Source of the DNA: Anthoceros angustus
Lineage: Eukaryota > Streptophyta > Anthocerotopsida > Anthocerotales > Anthocerotaceae
Direction of reading: 5' to 3'
NCBI GenBank assembly: GCA_010909165.1
Contig: MU008165.1
Span: 186,001-250,000, forward strand
DNA length: 64,000 nt
The notes under the pieces were generated by a model. That model was not told where the DNA came from, searched no databases, and saw only the letters and a program-made list of their open reading frames with translations. Every line of letters begins with the position of its first letter. Position 1 is the first letter of the stretch. Both the position numbers and the translations under genes were made by a program. Shown one piece after another: positions 45,271 to 56,620 of this stretch.

Positions 45271-45965
45271 TGTGATAGGAACATAGCCTCTTCACTTTTA
45301 ATTTGTAATTGCGCGCTTCTACTCATGAGCTTGGTTGTCTTGTTCATTGCTCCCAATCACGGACATTGTGATAGATGGTTACATTAATAAGATGTAAGCC
45401 ATGTAAAAATATAAATAGAAATAGGGTGTTTTTAATAGGATTAATACTCAGATAACAAGACGATGTGTCAAACGTGGCCGCAGCCGTAATCGGGCCATGA
45501 CCGGATAAGGTTTACCTTGATATGACGTAGCAACCCTAGTTGGCGACGAGGGACTAAGTGCCACTTAACTGCAATAAGTAACCCAAGGCTAGAATAAATA
45601 AGGGGGCCAGGGGAAATAAAGACACGATTGTCAGCTGCAAGAATTTTGTCTGTTTCAACTCGCATCAGAGCTAATCCAAGCTGTGCGGGTTTGGATAGAG
45701 CCATCCGAAGTGAAAAGGTCGGTGTGACAATGCAAATGTGGCATGGAGAGTCTTGAAATGCATGTGCATTCAGGACCAGTAGGCGCAAATAGAAACATCA
45801 TTTGCTTAAAATCTTTGCATACTTGTGGATGTGTGGAGTGCCAAATCCGATGTCCGTACTCCTGGCGACTTGTCTTAGGCTTGTTTTGTTTTGGGTCAGC
45901 ATCGTTAAGAGGATAGGGAAGAGTTAGCCAATAAGGTCAGGCATGATTGCACTAGTGTGCAATCC
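45271..45965. other. Intergenic, no gene recognised
   Basis: AT-rich sequence between the duplication and the GC-rich minisatellite. Short open frames on the minus strand have no recognisable domain. Confidence 0.35.
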
Positions 45966-46750
45966 TTAGACTAGGTCTGTCCGGCGAGTCCGACGGTGGT
46001 CTCCGGCGTAGGTCTGACGTGGTCTGCCCGGCGAGGTCTGATGGTGGTCTGCCCGGCGTAGGTCTGGATGGGTGGTCTGCCCGCGAGGTTCGATGGGTGG
46101 TTGCCCGTAGGTCTGGGTCTCCCAGGTCGATGGGTGGTCTGCCCGGGTGAAGTCAGGTGGTCTGCCGGCAGGGTCTGATGGTGGTCTGCCCGCGTAGGTC
46201 GGATGGGTGGTCTGCCCGGCAGGGTTCGATGGTGGTCTGGGCCGAGGTCCGGCGGGTGGTCTGCCCGGCGTAGGGACGGAAAGGGTCTGCCCGGCGAGGT
46301 CGGGAGGGTCTGCCTGCGGTGGTCTGACGGAGGTCTGCCCGTAGGTCTGATGGGTCTGCCCGGGTACGGGTGGTCTGCTCCGGCGAGGTCTGATGGGTGG
46401 TCTGCCCGCGAGGTCTGATGGTGGTCTGCCCGGCGAGGTCTGACGGGTGGTCTGCCCGCGAGGTCGATGGGTGGTCTGCCCGCGAGGGTCACGGGTGGTC
46501 TGCCCGGAGGGTCTGAGGGTGGTCTGCCCGCGTAGGTCTGATGGTGGTCTGCCCGGGCAGGGTCGATGGGTGGTCTGCCGTAGGTCTCGACGGGTGGTCT
46601 GCCCGCGGGCGGGTGGTCTGCCCGCGAGGTCTGACGAGGTCTGCCCGCGAGGTCGAGGGAGGGTCTGCCTGGTAGGTCCGACGGGAGGGTCTGCCCGGCG
46701 AGGTCCGGCGGAGTGGTCTGCCTTGAGAGGTCCGGCGGGTGGTTTAGTTT
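45966..46750. repeat. GC-rich minisatellite, about 25-29 bp units
   Basis: About 28 imperfect tandem units of the form GGTCTGATGGGTGGTCTGCCCGGCGA. Length varies by one or two bases in runs such as CCCG/CCCGG/CCCGGG and GATGG/GATGGG. The minus strand stays open in two frames (Pro/Arg/Asp-rich, GRPPSDLAGRPP type), which follows from the repeat lacking stop triplets and is not evidence of a protein. Confidence 0.9.
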
Positions 46751-47129
46751 GGTGGGCATCGCCTGTATGGATCATCGCTTATGGGAAGCTGCAAGAAGTC
46801 CGGCTGTGATGAGCTGTCCCCGTTACCACGACCTAGTTAGGGTACATACATATGGTGGTTACATACATACATAGGCGGGTTAGGTTAGGTATGGGGAGTA
46901 TATAGGAAGGCCTCGGCGCCCAAGACGGCAGACTATCCCGGGTACTATCTTCGCGCCCGTGTGCTCTTGCCTTCGTGTGCTCGAGGCGCGAGTGAGTTCC
47001 TACGCCACCGCAAGGTGATTAATTGGTGGTAGAGGGATGTGTTGAGCTCGCGTGACGAGCTCCGCCAACACGCTTGATGGGTGTAGACTGGGACGGACTG
47101 AGCTGTGGGAGGTGCTCGCGGTGAATTCT
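46751..47129. other. Spacer between two repeat arrays
   Basis: This contains a short ACATACATACATAGG microsatellite near 46860 and GTTAGGTTAGGT near 46877. It then has sequence with a possible palindrome GAGCTCGCGTGACGAGCTC near 47044. No gene was recognised. Confidence 0.4.
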
Positions 47130-47415
47130 GTGCGAGACTAACCTTGGAGGCCGAACGGAGGCGTGGAGTTGCAGGCGAAGTCACCGCAACGTGAAGGCCT
47201 GAGGGATTAGGAGGCGCTTTGGGTGACTCGGGCGGAAGCAATCCTTGGAGGCCGGAACGGAGGTCGGAGTTGCAGGCCGCAAGTCACTTCCGTAACGGAA
47301 GGGCCTGAGGGATTAGAGGTGCTGGGGGGTGACTCGGGCGAAGCCATCCTTGGAGGCCGGGAATGGAGGCCGGGGTTGCAGTCGCAGCTACTTACTCCGC
47401 AACGTGAAGGCACGG
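47130..47415. repeat. Three tandem units of about 105-110 bp
   Basis: Each unit carries CCTTGGAGGCCG, GGAGTTGCAGGC, GTCACCGCAACGTGAAGGCC, TGAGGGATTAG and GGGTGACTCGGGCG. Copies start near 47141, 47242 and 47349. Most differences between copies are small indels. Confidence 0.75.
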
Positions 47416-47762
47416 AAGGCAAAGGCGGCTGGTGAATACATCGGGCGTGTTGGTGTTGTGACTACCACCGGTGATGAATAAGAGAGGAGGGTCGCGGCGG
47501 CGGTGTAAAGGAGGTGGAGTTAGCCGGATGTAGTTGAGGAGCGCGGGGAGAGTACGAGATCGATGGAGGAACGCGGCCGCTAAACTGCTCCGGTAATCGG
47601 AGAAACCCGGGTGGGGTTTGGGAAGGTCCGGTACGCGCTGCCCGTCCGACGAGTGGAGGGGCACACCTTAGGTTGTGAGCCACGACCCAACATGATGAAG
47701 TCCGCTCGAGTAGGGTCAGAGCTCAGTGCATAATAAGCACGAGACCATTCCGTGGAACGAAC

Positions 47763-48205
47763 CCTTACTAACGACACGGATTGTGCGCCCACCGTCACAA
47801 GAAAAGTCGCGCCTACGTGGATGCCGTACGAAGTGCATGTTGACTTGGTTTTGCGAATCGTGGATGATCTAAGAAAAGTGGTATCTAACCAAGGTTGATC
47901 AGCTAGCGCAAATATGTCGCTAACAAAATCGCAGTAGTCCGAGGCAATTTCATGGTGATCAAGATGCCAATCGGGCACGCCTACAACGACACGGATTGTG
48001 CGCTACCGTCACAAGAAAAGTCGCGCCCAGATGCCGCACGGCGAAGTATGTTGACTTGGTTTTGCGCGAATCTGGTGGATGATCTAAGAAAAGTGGTATC
48101 TAACCAAGGTTGATCAGGCTAGCCTGCAAATATGTCGCGAACAAAATCGGCAGAGTCTGAGGCAATTTCATGGTGATCGAAGATGTCAATTGGCACGGTT
48201 CACAA
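47763..48205. repeat. Two-copy tandem duplication of about 215 bp
   Basis: Both copies start AACGACACGGATTGTGCGC and contain GTCACAAGAAAAGTCGCGCC, GATGATCTAAGAAAAGTGGT and AATTTCATGGTGATC. Copies are at about 47770-47985 and 47990-48200. The minus strand of copy 1 is part of an open frame (47580-47978) containing DWHLDHHEIASDYCDFVSDI. It is not recognised and may be transposon-derived. Confidence 0.8.
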
Positions 48206-48524
48206 TCAGAATCACATCTAAGAGGCGCCAACGATTGTGGTTCCCGACGATCACCTTAGGCCAACAACACTACTCCCACTAGAATGTAACAAAGTAGGTG
48301 GATTTCCTCACCCTTACCGTGACACTATTTTCTTGTGGGCTGCTGTGATGGATACCATTAGAGGGAAGTTGGCCCAAGCAGAGTTTGAACCATGGACAAA
48401 TCCTAGTGACACACCTACGAATTCCTCTGTCAAGAACTTGAGTTCACACTCACTTTGAGTCTGGACAAAAGGCAAAGCTCAGTTGTAAACGAATCTGCCT
48501 AAACCCTAATACCGATCAACTAGT

Positions 48525-48665
48525 GGGATCAACACCAGCACCCATGGTGTGTGATAGGTATCGAAACCAGCACCTATGTTACTCATAGGTTACACCAGCA
48601 TTCACCATGGCAGCTAGCCATCGTCACACATACCAACACCCATGGTCACTAATGGGTAACCAATT
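48525..48665. repeat. Cluster of CACC(A)GCACCCATGG motifs
   Basis: Repeated short elements of the type ACCAGCACC(C/T)ATG occur about five times in 140 bp, with GTGTGTGAT/CATCGTCACACAT forming partial inverted pairs. The sequence could fold, but no known RNA class was recognised. Confidence 0.5.
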
Positions 48666-49129
48666 GCTCACATCTGGGAGCATCTCGGAAGAATTTATTT
48701 TTCCATGACGAAGAAGACGATCAAGATGATGTCTATTTATTTCGCTAAAAAATATGTCATGTATTAAAGAAGTAGCCCATGGTAGATTCAAAAGTCTCAA
48801 ACCTTGAGGAGTTTCTTGTTGAATTCAAGTCTGTGAAATTGCCAGGAAGGGCGAGATGCTTCAAATAACTTATCGCCATAGTGAACAGCTAAGTGAGGAT
48901 AATAAAAGTATCAAAAACAATAAATCGGATCCTTTACTCCATTTTTTTGCAGTTGGTGCTTGACAAATACATAGATGAAATCAAACTACCTACACGTTCA
49001 CAACTTGCCTACAAATGCACCTGATCGCACAAAGATCAGCAACCATAAGCTCATGAAACTCCACTACCAAGTTCAAGAAGCTATCATAAGCTCAAGAAGC
49101 TACACCACCAAGTTCATAGCTAGACCAAG

Positions 49130-49515
49130 AAGATACAATAATTTTCAGAGCATGCAGATAGACATCTAGCCCAACCATCTAACAGAGCCTGCAATCACAC
49201 ACACCACTCACTATTAGGATTGCTCAAGGTTATGCATTCACATTTTTTGGTCTAACACACAAGGATGTTCATGTCAAGGATCAAGCACACAAGGCTGTTC
49301 ATGTCAAGGATCAAGCTCAAACATACACAAAAAAAATTTTAGAGCATGAAGACAAACATCTAGACCAAGCATCTAACATGGCCCCCAATCACACACACTA
49401 CTCATTGCTAGGACTGCTCAAGGCCATGCATTCACATGCTCATGTCAAGGATCAAGCACTCAAGGCTGTTCATGTCAAGTATCAAGCTCAAACACATTAT
49501 AAAAAATATTTTACA
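49130..49515. repeat. Direct duplication with internal GTTCATGTCAAGGATCAAGC repeats
   Basis: A block of roughly 235 bp (AGAGCATG-AGA-A-ACATCTAG to AAGCTCAAACA) is present twice, at about 49145 and 49340. Inside it, AAGGCTGTTCATGTCAAGGA/TATCAAG recurs at least four times. No coding function is recognised. Confidence 0.7.
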
Positions 49516-49559
49516 ACAACCAACCAACTGAAACAAGAAAATGACCCACCTGACGCTTC

Positions 49560-50215
49560 TCCACGCTCTACTTAAAGAAATCCATGGTTTCCATCCTCCT
49601 TTACCAATCCTATGATGCCCACCTCCTTTTCAGGAATACGCTTTTTCTCACACTCCTTGACAGGCATGTCCTCCTGCTCTTGCTCCCTACCAGCATCACC
49701 CTGTCTCACCTCCTTGTCGCTATCCTCAGAGTCTCAAGAAACAAGCTCAACCAAAGCCCTCTTACCTTTCCCCTTGCTTTGTGACCTCGTCACAGGGCCT
49801 TGTGAATCAGGGGTCTCCTCCTGCTAGACATGCATTTTCTGCTCCTTCTCCCCTTCGCGACACTTCTTCTTCTCTTCCTTCAAGGCTTTCCTCCTATTTG
49901 TTTCCTATTTGAAGGCTAACCAGATCATAGCCTTGTGCATTTTTTTCTCCACAAGGATGCCCAAGGCCATCAACCTCGGGATCTTTTGGCCACCACCACT
50001 AGCTTGCTTACCATATATATGGAGGATCAGGTCATCGATGTTCCACCACTCCTTGAGATCCTTTCCACTCGTAAGCCTCGCTGGCCGTTCCTGTTGCCCC
50101 AAACTAGAGGTCAAACACGTACTGGCCTCCCACTGCCTCCTTCAGCCGTTGTTGAAGCTTGCTGTCATGAACGTTCACTCCTTCGTTCGGGCCCTTCGTT
50201 TTGCATCCTGATGCC
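49560..50215 (-). pseudogene. Possible decayed transposon ORF
   Basis: On the minus strand a discontinuous reading frame includes GKDLKEWWNIDDLILHIYGK and QKIPRLMALGILVEKKMHKA, then after a stop ETNRRKALKEEKKKCREGEK and an acidic stretch (DSEDSDKEV). Helical, Lys/Glu-rich content with stops suggests a dead gag-like or host-derived ORF. The family is not recognised and the call is weak. Confidence 0.3.
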
Positions 50216-50479
50216 GTGCTAGAGCGCGAGGTTTAAAGGATCAAGTAGCCTTTGTGCAAGCATTTGTGGAGTTCCACTATCCTTGTTATGTCTAGGTTCG
50301 GCAAAAGGTTTGTTTTTGCTTCCTTGTTGGTCCTTTATGTCAGATTGAGTCTTCATCACTAACGTAAACATCATGGTTATGTAGGAACTATCCGTGCCTT
50401 GAAGTTTCTCAACAGTCCTTTACATCTGTTGTTGATTTTAAGCCCTATCTTTCGGGTATGCTTTGTTTTGTATTCAATA

Positions 50480-51450
50480 TCAATTGTGTTGTTTGTCTTA
50501 ACACTTTTGTTTGCTGCTTATGTTGACTGTATGCTTGAATGTTGACTGCTGCCTCTTTAGTTGCTGATTGTATTTTTATATGCAGACTGTTGTTTCAATG
50601 CTTAATGTATGGCTCTTGTAACTGACTGTATGGTGAGTTTTTTTTCTCATATCTCTTATGTTGTGTCTTAACCGTATCAGGTCATGAAAGAGATTGGTAA
50701 GTTGTGGTCATATGTTGAAAAATAACTGTATTGACCGTTGACTACTTAAAAACTGCCTGTTTGCTCGACATGTGACTGTTTGTTTGCAAACTAACTGGTT
50801 TGCTTTTGTGCGTTGACAGTATTCTTGAACGTGATTGTATGACTCTTATATGTTGACTGTATGATTGTGTGATATTTATTATTCTATTGCTGATTATTTG
50901 TTGACTATATTTATTACTCATGTCAGTCGTTTTGTAGTGTGAATTATGTTGGTTCTATACTCTCATTGTTTGCTGATGCTTGATCATTTGTAGGAAACCG
51001 ATTAATTTGTTTTGTATGTAGGTAATTTATAAAGATTTGTTCTTAGTGAATGCATACTATATGCTTGAATGTTGACTACTGCCTGCTTGATTGTTGGCTG
51101 TATTTTGACATGTTCATTGTTTGTTTGATTGTTGATTGTATAGCTCTTGTAACTAACTATATGGTGACTTTACTTTCAATATCACTTGTGTTGTGTCTTA
51201 ACCTTATCAATCCATGAAAGAGACTATCAATTTGTGGTCGTATGTTGAAAATGACTGCATAGATCGCTGACTCCTTACATGCTGACTGCTCGAATGTTGA
51301 CTCTATGCTTGACATTTGACTGTTTATTTGTAAACTGACTGATTTGCTCTGTATGCTTACGCTATTCTTGAACATGATAGTATAGCTCTTGTATGTTGAC
51401 TGTATGACTGTGTGCTATTTATTATTTTGTCGCTAACTGTTTCATGACTT
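50480..51450. repeat. Degenerate AT-rich repeat, TGTTGACTGTATGCTTGA motif
   Basis: Short motifs (TGTTGACTGTATG, TGCTTGAATGTTGACT, TATGACTGTGTG) recur irregularly about 15 times. Longer blocks such as CTTGAATGTTGACTGCTGCC (about 50531 and 51065) and TTTGTTTGCAAACTAACTG (about 50790 and 51327) indicate an old duplication of about 535 bp. No gene is supported. Confidence 0.6.
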
Positions 51451-51454
51451 TATT

Positions 51455-51905
51455 TATTACTTATGTCAATAGTTTTATAGTATGAATTATGCCGGCTCTA
51501 TGCTCTCATTGTTTGGTGACAATATGATCATTTGTAGGACACTGATGTGTTCTGTATGAAGTTAATGTTTATTTTTTTTATTAAAAATTGACTAATTGCT
51601 AGAAATAAATTTGTGCATCTTGTGCTAATTATTGTGTGTTGTTAATGTGTGATAGAGGATGGATGCTGATTGTTGTTTATTATTACTTATGTCATAGTTT
51701 TATAGTATGAATTATGCCGCTCTATGCTCTCATTGTTTGGTGACAATATGATCATTGTAGGACATGATGTTCGTAGATGAAGTTAATGTTTATTTTTTTT
51801 ATTAAAAATTGACTAATTGCTAGAAATAAATTTGTGCATCTTGTGCTAATTATTGTGTGTTGTTAATGTGTGATAGAGGATGGATGCTGATTGTTGTTTA
51901 TTTTG
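51455..51905. repeat. Recent tandem duplication of about 225 bp
   Basis: Copy 1 (about 51458-51682) and copy 2 (about 51686-51905) are almost identical, including TAGTATGAATTATGCCG-CTCT, CTCATTGTTTGGTGACAATA and the run of Ts before ATTAAAAATTGACTAATTGC. Copy 2 lacks single bases at many points (GGCTC to GCTC, ATTTGTAGG to ATTGTAGG, CACTGATGTG to CATGATG). Confidence 0.85.
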
Positions 51906-52339
51906 TTAACGTCTGTTGTTACAATTTATTATTACTTATGGGTTAATGGTTTTGATTGTGGTCTATATTGAATGCTAATTACTAGCTGAATGTATAATGC
52001 TTGCTGGTTACTTTAGTTGTGTTAGAGTGTTCATAAGTGATTGCATGCTTAATTTGTTGTAAATTGTCCTTGAAGACAATATCTGACAAATTTCTTTTCG
52101 GTGTAGCAGAGTTACATCTTATCTGGTTTGCTTCATTCGTTGACTCGGATGGGGAAACATGCTATTTATTTCTGTTTTTGTCTGTTGGTATTTTAGAATT
52201 CTTTTTTTAAAATTATTTTTGTTAATTTTCTGGTTGTAGGGACAGTTGGTGCGGTGGTTACCGTCTGAGAGTTTAGGAGAGCATTGTAGTTGTTTTTTGA
52301 TTGTTATTGTGTATTGCATCGTGAAAGGAATTGTTTCAG

Positions 52340-53570
52340 ATAGGGGAAAAGAAGACTTTATTATAAAAAAGAGATGGGAAAAACCCATCCACCCCAAAAA
52401 CAAAGGGGGAAAAACCCAACAAAGGGCACAATGCCAGGAGGACTAGCCCTCACGATCACGTATTTCAAAACCACTAACTCAAGAACTTCGAGTCGGGGAT
52501 GTGAAAAGACCTACTTACCACCTGGTGGTCAGCAAGTCAGATCCCCGGGCCACATTATTCCCCAGACACCCGTGACAGGCTAATGCCCTCCGGCAGAGCG
52601 ATGGAAACTCTCTGTCGGATGAAAGCAACAATTCAAGAAAGGGGGAGGGCAACCCCATTCTTGCGGCTTCTGATACACTTGGCATGCAAGCCTTGACGAA
52701 CTCCCAGAGAAATCCTCGCCCATATCTTGCGGAGTCCCAATGCAATGGCAAGGTGATGAAGGCATGGCCATCCCAAAGACAGTGGAGAGTACTTGTGGAC
52801 CTTAGTCACACGCATCCTCTCGCCTAAACCTCGAGGGTTAAGAATAACATGTTCTGTGGACACTATCCCAAGTGACCTGCTATAACTCACATCAAGAATC
52901 AACTTGATCCCCGTGTCAAAAATAGATCTCCGCTTCTAAGCGAAACCCCTTTTGACAGGGTGGGCGGGGTGGCGCTCCTCAATGGAAATGGAACCCGCCT
53001 TCCTAAAGTAATAGAATATGATTGCCTGGACACACAAGATAGCGAAATATGCTACCCACCTGGGACATGCAGCCAAGTGCGTCCCAAAGTCATCAAGAGG
53101 GGCCCCACAGCTACAAGTTAAAAGAGAGCAAGCCAGAGGTTGGACCAAGCCAAGGCGAAAACGCATCGAGGTGGAAAAAGTTGTAGGTGCAGAACGCTCA
53201 ATACCGGGTCGAGCTGCCAAGAACCCGCCCCTTCCCCAAGCAAGCGAGAGAGCCGAGTAAGTCGTTTCAGAGGGACGCTTGAAGCCCCCGGAGCCCAACC
53301 TCGGGAAGCTGAGAAAACGACATGATGGCGGTACTTGAGGATAAAGAGTCCCTAGCTAATCTTAGTGAGAGGCCTGCATGGGAAAAGTCCTCCTCAACGC
53401 CCGCGATAAAAGCCTCTGTGATATGTGAATGCCGAATTAAGAAACGGAGGACAAGATGGGGCAGAGAGCCCAGCCCTACAGGACATGAAGTGAGGCCTCC
53501 GTGGGCAGCAGCTGGTGCCCCAAAAGCGGCGGAAGAACGCCCGCCGCCATAGATCCCCGCCGACACTCGA
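52340..53570 (-). mobile_element. Non-LTR (LINE-type) retrotransposon fragment
   Basis: On the minus strand the frame at 52936-53298 encodes RLGLVQPLACSLLTCSCGAP and then LDDFGTHLAACPRW. This is the CxCG-x(n)-D-x(2)-G-x-H-x(3)-C zinc-knuckle-like block found near the C-terminus of many LINE reverse transcriptases. Upstream (53267-53566) and downstream (52515-52751) frames continue similar sequence but are frameshifted. The low-coordinate end carries the conserved tail AAGACTTTATTATAAAAAAG. The reverse transcriptase catalytic core itself is not present, so this is a 5'-truncated, inactive copy. Confidence 0.65.
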
Positions 53571-54299
53571 AGATGCTTGGGCCGATGATGTCGCCTAAAA
53601 CTCCGTGATAAGCACGCTTGTCAAAATTCCTTAGGCTAGACAAGAAAATCAAGCAGGGCAACCATTCGATGGTACCGGCCGAGGATATGGAATGTCGAAA
53701 ATTAAAGCGGAATTATTTCAAATTCAACATGTAGGTATTTGTTTCTTCTAATCCTCCCATGAAGATTTTTATCAAGGCCAAGCAGCAGCAGGCGTCATTT
53801 GACCGAGTACTAGCTCTGCCCCGGACCGCCACTGAGTTTGCCACGCCAGTCCCGACCGAAGCAGTGGACCGTGCCTTTTTATGACACCTTGTCATTAAAT
53901 ATAATAAAGATAAATAAATAATTTATAAATAATAATATAAAAATTGCAGTGCAGTCCATGATTGCAGCAGATCAAAGCGTCCATGATAAGATGTCCATGT
54001 GTCCATAATAATATAAGTTCTTGACATAAAATTTTATAGCAATTTATTAATTTTAAACCGAACTTTTATAGAACCTCGTCCCCAAGGGTAATAGGGGACC
54101 GAGGGTGGGGACCGAGGGGACTTGAAGAACCTCCGTCCCATGTTTTTTAACACACGGAGTCGACCCAATCGAGCTTGGGGATTTGTCAAAATGATGCTCG
54201 TGACGTGTTCTTTGTTTTGTAAGGTAACTATGTTTTTGTTTAGTATGGATTTGTGCCTGCAATATTTTTCAATATTTAAGTTCTAATTTAGAATTGTAG
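53571..54299. other. AT-rich intergenic region
   Basis: Includes a very AT-rich stretch (53895-54060) and a short doubled GGGGACCGAGGG motif at about 54087-54120. No gene is recognised. Confidence 0.35.
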
Positions 54300-54596
54300 A
54301 TGCCTCCAAAGAAGAATGTTGGGAAGCCCCCACTTGGTAAATCAAAGAGGACAAAGCCCTTAGGTCACATGTTGGTAGAGCCTCACATGAGAAAGAGGGT
54401 TATGTCCGCATACAAACATGTCATGGGGAAGTGCCATAGCGATGATGATGTTGTGGATGGTGTGATGGTTAACCGCAAGGATACTTATTTAGTCCCTCTG
54501 TCTGTTCCAAAGCCTCCAAGACATTATTCAAGCGCAGAAGAGAAGAGAGATCAAGGAACCTATTTTGGTGGAGGGTTCTTTGAAAGAGATCATTAA
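54300..54596 (+). CDS. Hypothetical 98-residue Lys/Arg-rich ORF
   Basis: Uninterrupted ATG-to-stop frame starting MPPKKNVGKPPLGKSKRTKP. It is basic at the N-terminus, with an acidic patch (HSDDDVVDG) in the middle. No domain is recognised and there is no clear promoter. Its last 118 bases are duplicated downstream as part of the 1.07-kb tandem repeat, but without the N-terminal part. It could be the remains of a transposon or retrocopy ORF. Confidence 0.3.
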   Translation: MPPKKNVGKPPLGKSKRTKPLGHMLVEPHMRKRVMSAYKHVMGKCHSDDDVVDGVMVNRKDTYLVPLSVPKPPRHYSSAEEKRDQGTYFGGGFFERDH

Positions 54597-56620
54597 TTAA
54601 ATTCTTGTGTCTAGGTGAGGTTTTTCATTTTTGTTGCATACTGACATAACTTCTAGTGATGATCCGATGGTTGTCTGCTTATTGAGGCTTGCTTGCGTAA
54701 TTGCGCCTCTCGCATGCAAGACCTCTTGTATTTTGTGCATGTTTTTGTTGTTAACTTTACTTGGTGTGGTGAAAAGTGCCGTGCATACCATCGCATGTGC
54801 ACCAAAGGTTCGTGAAGGGGAGGAATTACACAACCTTATGATTGCTGACTTCAGCTTTTCCAAGGACTCGGGGTTTAGGGTTTGAGAGCATTCTATATCT
54901 TATTTGTTTGCATCTTCTAATTCTTTTCTTATTTTAATTGTACCAACTGAGTGGGAACCTGCCTCAAAGCAATGTAGACCTGTAATCTTCCATTCTTTCT
55001 TTGTGTATTTTTTATCCCTCGTACATAGTGTTTTGATCCATGTTCTTCAACATCGACACAATTTTTCTATAACATTGGTCCATGTTAAGGTTGTCTTTTG
55101 TAGCAAATTCCCGTTTCTCTATAATAAAAAAAATTTGGAATTTTTTACCAATTTTTGTTCAAAATGTGAAAAGATCATCTCTAGAAAATTTATAAACCCT
55201 TAAGAAACGGTAGAGCCATTACTACATGGATAGTTGGGAGAAAGTTCACACTTTGTACACACCGGGACAGCATTTGCTTCAAGTGTGACAAAAGATAGAC
55301 TTTGCGAAAGAGGATTGGGTGAGTTGCTTTGTAGCAAAGCTGCAGAGTTGAGGGGCGACTTTGAATGACACCTCACTTCCCACTAAATAGGAGGTGAGCC
55401 CATCTTCCTTCCACCACAAAGTCTGCTGCTTCAAAATGGGTAAGGACTTGATCACATGCCTGTGATCAGTGTGTTGCACAAAAGGAATTCTTAAACATAG
55501 AGTTTAAGCATAATGCTTAGTTCACAAACGGGTCAAAGCAAGGATACTTATTTAGTCCTCTCGTCTGCTCCAAAGCCTCCAAGACATTATTCAAGCCTTG
55601 AGAAGAGAAGAGAGATCAAGGAACCTATTTTGGTGGAGGGTTCTTTGAAAGAGATCATTAATTAAATTCTTGTGTCTAGGTGAGGTTTTTCATTTTTGTT
55701 GCATACTGACATAACTTCTAGTGATGATCCGATGGTTGTCCAAGCTATTGAGGCTTGCTTGCAGAATGGTACTCTCTGTCAGGCAAGACCTCTTGTATTT
55801 TTTGTGCATGTTTTTGTTGTTAACTTTACTTGGTGTGGTGAAAAGTGCAGCCGTGCATACTACTGCATGTGCAGATTCAGTGTTCGTGAAGGGGAGGAAT
55901 TACACAACCTTATGATTGCTGACTTCAGCTTTTCCAAGGACTCGGGGTTTAGGGTTTGAGAGCATTCTATATCTTATTTGTTTGCATCTTCTAATTCTTT
56001 TCTTATTTTAATTGTACCAACTGAGTGGGAACCTGCCTCAAAGCAATGTAGACCTGTAATCTTCCATTCTTTCTTTGTGTATTTTTTATCCCTCGTACAT
56101 AGTGTTTTGATCCATGTTCTTCAACACTGTACACAATTTTTCTATAACATTGGTCCATGTTAAGGTTGTCTTTTGTAGCAAATTCTGCTCTCTATAATAA
56201 AAAAAATTTGAATTTTTTTACCAATTTTTTTGTTCAAAACGTGAAAAGATCTTCTAGAAAATTTATAAACCCCTTAAGAAACGAGAGCCATTACTACATG
56301 GATATTGGGAGATAAGTCTACACTTTGTACACACTGATTAGCATTTGCTTCAAGTGTGACAAAAAGATAGACTTTGCGAAAAGAGGATTGGGTGAGTTGC
56401 AGCGCCTTTGTAGCAGCAACTGCAGAGTTGAGGGACGACTTTGGACAGACACCTCACTTCCCACTAAATAGGAGGTGAGCCCATCTTCTTCCGACCACAA
56501 AGTCTGTTCAAAATGGGTGCAAGGGACTTGATACTGTGCACGCAGTACAGTGTGAAGCTGCACAAAAAAGGAATTCCAAAACATAGAGTTTAAGCATAAT
56601 GCTTAGTTCACAAACGGGTC
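54478..56620. repeat. Two-copy tandem duplication of about 1.06-1.08 kb
   Basis: Copy A is 54478 to about 55535 and copy B is 55541 to about 56620. Both start GGATACTTATTTAGTCC and end CATAGAGTTTAAGCATAATG then CTTAGTTCACAAACGGGTC. Landmarks GACTCGGGGTTTAGGGTTTG and TTGTACCAACTGAGTGGG recur at matching positions. Offsets grow from 1063 to 1085 bp along the block, showing small indels. Copy B keeps GTTGTCCAAGCTATTGAGGC and CTTGCAGAATGGTACTCTCT where copy A is altered. Confidence 0.88.

Noticed and set aside
45966-46775. Two long minus-strand ORFs (about 260-270 residues, Pro/Arg/Asp-rich)
   Set aside because: They overlap in different frames across a minisatellite whose unit simply lacks stop triplets, and there is no start context or domain.
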